From positions 310,001-374,000 of the forward strand of contig CP075495.1 of assembly GCA_021613535.1 (NCBI GenBank): DNA of 64,000 nucleotides. Direction: 5' to 3'. Position 1 is the stretch's first letter. Every line of letters begins with the position of its first letter. Source of the stretch: Adineta vaga. Lineage: Eukaryota > Rotifera. This document shows positions 58,483 to 64,000 of this stretch, one piece after another. The notes under the pieces are model-generated. The model did not search any database and was not told where the DNA came from. It saw nothing but the letters and a program-made list of their open reading frames with translations. Made by a program: the position numbers and the translations under genes.

Positions 58483-58920
58483 ATATTTTAAGAATAAAAA
58501 TAAGAAGTTCTTTTTTTTTCAAAATTAATCTTTTGTCACCAGAGAACGAATATTTCCGTTGGTGAAATTTTACATTCAATATTATTTAGATTTCCTTCAA
58601 GATACATCTTTCTTACCTTGATTATCTTATTTCATCATTAAAATATATTTCAAGAATATGAAACTTTATTTACACTTTCGTTATCGAGGTGTCCTCTTCT
58701 ATGATTCTGAAAATTTCCGTACATTCAGAGCGAGTACATAGTGACCTTTTAAAAGGCTTGAAAGGATTCTAATAGGAGAATTAAGTTTTACTATATCTGC
58801 TTTTGAAAAGTTCATGTGGAGAACCTCAATCTACAATTTGTTTCAACTAGTGAGCGAAATTAAGATTTTTAATAGGTCACTATATATACTCTGAGAATAT
58901 AAAGTTATTGTCTCGTAAGA

Positions 58921-59916
58921 TCAATGTTTTCTATTGTTATATGATGAGTTTATTTGTCGAGTTCCATTTGTTCGAGTAAAAGGTATTTGATTGACTGTAA
59001 TAATTTGTGGATGAATTGTATTTTGTTTTATACGTCGATAAAGATGAATTATTTGAATAAATTTTCGTCTAAATTCTGGTAAAGAAAAAAAAGAAACAAA
59101 AGGAAGAAATATTGTAATAAGATAAGATAAATATAAAGTTGACGAATAAAATTCTGAAGCAAATGAATAAGATAAACCAGATGAATAAAAACAAAGTAAA
59201 ATCATTGGAGGAAAAAGAAAAAGAAAATAAATTGAAGAAATTGATAATAATTGAATTGTCATTCGACGATATTTTTTCCATTGAAATCTTTGATTTAATC
59301 GATATTTTTTATACCAAATTCTAATTATTAATAAAATACTAAATATAATAATACTAAATATTGGTAAAATATTATTTATTAAACCATCCCAAAATGATGT
59401 TAAACCATTTGCATAACCACAATTTGTTAATCCACATCGTGTTTTATTTTCATTAATTGATATTGGACAAGATATAAAGAAAATAATTATAAAATAATAA
59501 ATTAAGGGATAAAAAGTTAAACATAACATTGGAAAATAATGAAAAAGAATTCGTTTAAATTTTGTTGAAAAGATATTTTGATGAAAAATAATTAAATGTC
59601 TTTCAATTGATATCCAAGTTACAAGATAAGATATTGATGCAAATATTGAAAAATCAATATAAACCCAAATAAGACAAAATATACGTGATGAAAATAATAT
59701 ATTTCCTCGTCGATAAAAATCAATTAACCAAATAATATCAGTTAAATTATAAAATAATGATAAAATTAATATTAATATAAGAACATGATTACTTAAGATT
59801 TTACGAAATGTTCGATCAATTAAATAATAATATAAGGTTATTATTGAACAAAATATTGATGGAATTAAAAATATTATATATAAATAAAAACGTATTAATG
59901 GAGATATTGTTGTCAT
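58921..59916 (-). CDS. Orphan seven-transmembrane receptor
   Basis: A 331-residue single-exon frame with seven hydrophobic segments. The TM3 end reads SIERHLII, an E-R-H variant of the DRY motif; extracellular cysteines (CLIW and CGLTNCGY) could form the TM3-ECL2 disulfide. It has a basic TM5-TM6 loop and a SLPEF segment after TM7 in place of a clear NPxxY. It looks like a rhodopsin-class GPCR of the large rotifer-specific type, possibly peptide or chemosensory. It is divergent from, and transcribed away from, the opsin at 60575. Confidence 0.75.
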   Translation of the reverse strand: MTTISPLIRFYLYIIFLIPSIFCSIITLYYYLIDRTFRKILSNHVLILILILSLFYNLTDIIWLIDFYRRGNILFSSRIFCLIWVYIDFSIFASISYLVTWISIERHLIIFHQNIFSTKFKRILFHYFPMLCLTFYPLIYYFIIIFFISCPISINENKTRCGLTNCGYANGLTSFWDGLINNILPIFSIIIFSILLIIRIWYKKYRLNQRFQWKKYRRMTIQLLSISSIYFLFLFPPMILLCFYSSGLSYSFASEFYSSTLYLSYLITIFLPFVSFFSLPEFRRKFIQIIHLYRRIKQNTIHPQIITVNQIPFTRTNGTRQINSSYNNRKH

Positions 59917-59919
59917 TCT

Positions 59920-60570
59920 TTAATCAAACGAAATAGTTTGGAGAATAAATTCAAATCTTTTCAAAAGATTAACTTTTATATATTAGATGATTATATGTCA
60001 TAAACATTCAGTTTTCTAATTAATATTTTTCATCAAAAACAGATCAAATGACGTAGAAACAGATGAAATTAAAATACAATTGACGTCGTTACATTTTCAT
60101 CGAGAAAACTCTCGAAGGTTAATTAATAAAATCAAATCTTCTGTCTTTATATTCCCTCGACTCCAACAAAAGGTCATATGAAAAAAAAAAGAAACTTTCG
60201 ATATCTATGTTCCTGTTAGAATCAAAGGTCAAAAACAATCGTAAACAAGATTATTGGGATATGATAAGGTGTTATATTTATATGTGAATTGTTTTTAAAT
60301 AATCGAAGCGTAATTAAAGAGAAGAATGTGTATACAACTCTATGTGATTTGCTCAGTTGATTGAATAATGAATAATATTATAATCAGTCGAGGATTAAAT
60401 GAATCTTCATTCACGAACATTAATTATTATTCTATTTAATTAATTATAAATATATGTTGTATGACAATTGAAATGAAAAATGACTTTCAATTCCCTAATG
60501 ATTAATAGATCATATCTTAAATACACAATATATATATATATAAACAAGAAATAAGATTAGAGATTCATCT
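59920..60570. promoter_or_regulatory. Divergent intergenic region between the 7TM receptor and the opsin
   Basis: About 650 bp separate the two divergent receptor starts, so it must hold both promoters if both genes are real. A (TA)n tract lies at 60530-60542, about 35 bp upstream of the opsin ATG. No specific binding site could be identified. Confidence 0.35.
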
Positions 60571-60574
60571 CATA

Positions 60575-61667
60575 ATGTTGTTAACAAATAATTCGTTGTT
60601 GAATGATGAAAATGATTTGCATTGTAATTTATTAAAAATAATTGGAATATTTTTATGTTTATTTTCATTTCTTGGAATATTTTTTAATGGAATTCTTTTA
60701 TATTATTTTATTAAATATAAAACTCTTCGAATTCCTTCAAATATTTTCATAATATTTATTTTATTTATTGGTTTTTTTGCTTCATGTACAATTTTACCAA
60801 CAACAGGAATTTCTTCAATTTATTGTTATTGGTTATTTGGAAATATTGGTTGTCAAATTGAAGCAATTATGGCTTTTCTTTATGGTTGTTCAACTTCATA
60901 TTTACTTTGTGCCATTTCAATAACAAGAACATTAATTATTATTAAACCATTTTATGCTAAACAAATTAATGTAAATTTTAGTCTTTTCTTTTCTTTGAAC
61001 AAATTAAATGATTTCATTTTTAGATGAAAAAATGTTTAACAATTAGTTGTATTTGTGTATTTATCTCATTTCTATGGACAACATTTCCATTATTTGGTTG
61101 GAATGAATATATTCTTGATGTTTGTAAATTAATTATTTGATAAAGAAAAAGAAAAAAATTATTTTCCTTTTTCTTTTTTAGAAAATTGGAACATCATGTT
61201 GTATTAATTGGAATGATCGTCGAATATTATTTGTTTCATTTAATTTCTTTTTATTTCTTTTTGTTTATTTAATTCCATTAATTATTCTTTGTATTACAAA
61301 TTTAATTATTTATTTTAGTTTAAAACGAATTAAAAATAAAATTGACAAAGGACAAATAACAAATTTTAATCAAAAAAAATTCGAAATGGAAAAACGAATT
61401 GTTCGAACAATTTTAATAACAATATCAGGATTTATGTTAACATGGACACCATATGCAATTCTTTTCTTTCTTTTAGCTTTTTATCCAAATCAATTTATTA
61501 TTTCACCTATTTTAACATTTCTTTGTGCTTGTTTTGCTAAATCATCTGTTATGTGGATTCCAATTCTTTATTTAACAACTTCAACTTATTTTCAATGTTC
61601 TTTTATTAATCAAAATTATTTACAAACACAAATACAAAATAAAAAAACTTTTACACCAATTGATTAG
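60575..61667 (+). CDS. Opsin (rhodopsin-type GPCR)
   Basis: Exons 60575-60970, 61024-61119 and 61182-61667 splice in phase to 325 residues. Lys284 in FLCACFAKSSVMW is the retinal Schiff-base lysine (bovine K296). Glu96 in GCQIE aligns with counterion E113, and Cys93 pairs with the Cys of GTSCCINW. The PLFGWNEY segment before it is opsin-typical. Departures from the usual receptor are marked: the DRY/ERY site is TRT (117-119), and NPxxY is IPILY (290-294, Asn to Ile). Absence of the acidic residue and Asn suggests altered or absent G-protein activation, so it may be a peropsin- or retinochrome-like photopigment. Class is not resolved. The Lys makes retinal binding likely. Confidence 0.88.
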
Positions 61668-61669
61668 AA

Positions 61670-62415
61670 TTTTAACAGTTTTATCTTGTAAATCATATTC
61701 CAATGCTTTTTTTTGACAAAGAAAAAAACAATAAATGTAACATTAATCACCATATTAAAAAAGATTTGTTTCATTTTTTTTTTAATTAATATTTATAATT
61801 TATTGTTTTAATCATCTGAATAATCAATCAGATCTTTTCTTCTATATTTCATAAAAGAGAACATTAAGATTTGATAGATCTTATTGAATTAATATGATAA
61901 ATAGGACTTCTATATATATCTTTTCTTTTCTTTTCTTCTTTAATTTGAAAATATTGTATATCTAAATGAAAAATATTTACAAATGAAATCTTACTTATTG
62001 ATCAGATATTTGAATTTAATAAATATAGAAATAATATTGTGTTACGAGTCTGTGATCAATCACTTGACGATAAATTTCAATTTATGTTTAACTCTTCTAT
62101 TAAGATATTATAAAGTCATGAAAAAGTAACATTTTATGTGAATATTGAGAAGCAAAAATCTCTATTTATTTATATCATTCATTTGTTCTCAACTTTATCA
62201 GAATTTCATTCGACTTTTAAGGATTAAGACGATCTTCTCGGATAGTAGAAGGTGTCGGTTCGAGTTTCATGAAGGTCATATTTTTCGTCATTAATCTAAT
62301 ATATAGTTAATCTATTGAACAAAAGTATGAAAATAAAATATTTATGATTAGAAATAGATCACTAAATGTAAATGATATGATGATGATGATTTATTTAACA
62401 TTTTCTCTTTTTAAA
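61670..62415. other. Intergenic, A+T-rich
   Basis: No gene or recognisable repeat. It separates the opsin from the tail of the kinase-RING gene. Confidence 0.4.
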
Positions 62416-62419
62416 CAAA

Positions 62420-63980
62420 TCAATGTCTTATAGGTATTGTTGATATATATGTATTACCATCGGTATCTTCTTCTGTACTTGTGAATATTTCTTTACAAAT
62501 AATACATTTTGGATTATGAATAGTTTGTTGAACTTGGAAAAGACATTCTTTACACATTGTCTTATGTCGACATGGTTTAGAATTAGATATTTGATCAGTA
62601 ATTAATTCAAGTTGTACAACAACTTCTTTTGCTGTTGGTCGATCTTTTGGATTAGTATTAATACATTGAAGAATAAGTTGACGATAGGTTTCGGGAATTT
62701 GATCAAGATTATTGATATGACCTTGAGTAATTTGAGTTGGTCGATCATAACGTGGTTTGGGTGTTACCATGTACATTAGTACACCAAGTGAATATATATC
62801 AAAAGCTAAACCATCATATGAATATTGATGATCAATCGAAGAAGACGAATTTGTTGATCTTCATCAAGTACAACATTTGAAACTTTAATATCACGATAAA
62901 CTAATTCTCGAACATGCATTTGTGCTATGATACGAGAAATATTCAGTGAAATTTGAATAGATTTATCCAGAGATATTTCATGAATATGATCGAGAAGATA
63001 ACGAAGTAATATAATTAGATTTTTCATAAAGATATTTCAATGGAACTATATGATTAATATTTAAACGAGTAACAGTTCGATGAAAATGAGCTTCCATATA
63101 ATCAATATTTTGATGAATAATAGGATCACATAATTCTTTGGCAACAAGACGTTTGTCAGATCCCCAAGAACATGGATGAACTAAAAAAAGACCACCTTTA
63201 CCTATCACTTCTTGTTTAATATCTGGAAGATGACCATTATGTTTGAATAAATCAAGATTGGCTATTAAACGACATTCTATACATGAGAATTGTGGAGCAA
63301 AAGTAGCGAGTTCATAAGCTTTTTGTCTATGTGCAATTGTATTAAGTACGAGTTGGTAGTAACGATTGATTTTTTCTATGAAATTATTTTTATTTTTAAT
63401 AACGAATTTCTTCATCTAATATTGATAATTTGTTTTCAAATTCTTGTAAAAACTCTCGAATATATCTTTTTTCATTCTCAATTTCGTTTTGTCTGACAAT
63501 TTCTCCCGGATTTTTGCCTTTAATTTTATTATACAGATAAATAGAACCAGGTATAGGAATAGTAATGACACTCAAAACAATAGAGAAAAGTCTGAATATC
63601 AACGAAGTTAAAACTTTGCCAACTGTGATTAATACGTCAGAATAACGGAGAAAAATGCTTATCTTACCACTATAAATTAACATTTCTCGACATCCTGCGC
63701 TCAATAACTCGATCTTGGTACTATGAATCGATAACAATTGTTGATTGACAATGAACATTGTATCCTTGTGAGCTGTACGTAAAGTTTCATAGAATACTGG
63801 TTTGAATACTTCATTCTCAACAGTTAATGCGAGAAATTCTCCACGAAGATACTCCGCAGCTTCTGTAGCGATAGATTTTCTCTCATTATCTACTCCATTA
63901 CCCTCAAAATTCACTCTATTTATCCCATTCATTTCGAGATCGTCGATTAGTAATAAGAACAAAATCAGAAAACGTATCAA
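62420..63980 (-). pseudogene. Protein kinase with C-terminal RING-like domain, broken
   Basis: Minus-strand segments, in changing frames, are an N-terminal helical region (63980-63396), a glycine-rich-loop region (IGKGGLFLVHPCSWGSDKRLVAKEL, within 63415-62978), a catalytic loop VYRDIKVSNVVLD (63027-62806) and a C-terminal lobe followed by a RING-like finger (CRHKTMCKECL...CIICKEIF, 62776-62420). The catalytic Asp, Lys and Asn are present (HRD is YRD). The frame breaks near 63010-63030 and 62840, and the activation segment with its DFG and APE motifs is missing where expected. The sequence resumes at IDHQYSYDGLAFDIYSLGV in another frame. Kinase plus RING suggests signalling linked to ubiquitin, but this copy should be inactive. 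It runs off no edge as far as I can see, though an upstream exon is possible. Confidence 0.65.
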
Positions 63981-64000
63981 TAACTGTGAGAATAATTTCA

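Noticed and set aside
63396-63425. 28-bp GT-AG intron joining two frames in the kinase gene
   Set aside because: Shorter than every other intron in the window (the well-defined ones are about 46-81 bp); a frame lesion is more likely.
1-64000. CRISPR array or prokaryotic operon
   Set aside because: No regularly spaced direct repeats with unique spacers; introns and transposon types show animal nuclear DNA.

Overview
This window reads as animal nuclear DNA, most likely from a bdelloid rotifer (genus not determined). The reasons are A+T-rich sequence, very short GT-AG introns (about 45-100 bp) with spliced frames that close exactly, dense and diverse transposons, bacterial-type glycan genes, and many short tracts built from the GTGTGGG-type repeat reported as the bdelloid telomeric unit. 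The assignment is inference; no database was searched.

Left part (1 to about 48.3 kb) looks like a transposon-rich, subtelomere-like region. It holds a near-perfect fold-back element (3883-4361), terminal-repeat elements with hAT, piggyBac or TA-type target duplications (7309-7948, 9675-9887, 10915-11701 with a 76-bp hAT MITE nested inside, 36461-37172), and an OTU-Helitron on the minus strand (12426 to about 19860) with a gag-like ORF upstream. Next comes a retrovirus-like element (gag, protease and an Env-like gene, no recognisable polymerase; 21554-28892). A piggyBac element (25841-28605) sits inside its Env reading frame. Further right are a damaged non-LTR retrotransposon (30100-32066), a dead mariner (35278-36287), a large inverted-repeat element (37529-38656), and an apparently intact hAT transposon (44738-48250). 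Between them lie three probable functional genes: an FkbM-like methyltransferase (7985-8821), a three-domain nucleotidyltransferase/HAD/kinase protein (32816-34936), and a nucleotide-sugar transporter (40241-41377).

Right part (about 48.4-64 kb) is more A+T-rich and looks like core gene territory. It has a small membrane protein, two overlapping small ORFs, a B-box/NHL-repeat protein, an acyltransferase-3 membrane enzyme, an SK-type calcium-activated potassium channel in five exons, an orphan 7TM receptor, an opsin in three exons that keeps the retinal-binding lysine, and a broken kinase-RING gene.

The most notable structural signal is a set of short telomere-like tracts. Most run as a G-rich block, a short A+T-rich spacer, then a C-rich block. 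One such tract fills an apparent internal deletion in the non-LTR retrotransposon and another abuts its truncated 5' end. This suggests telomere-like DNA added or captured at breaks.
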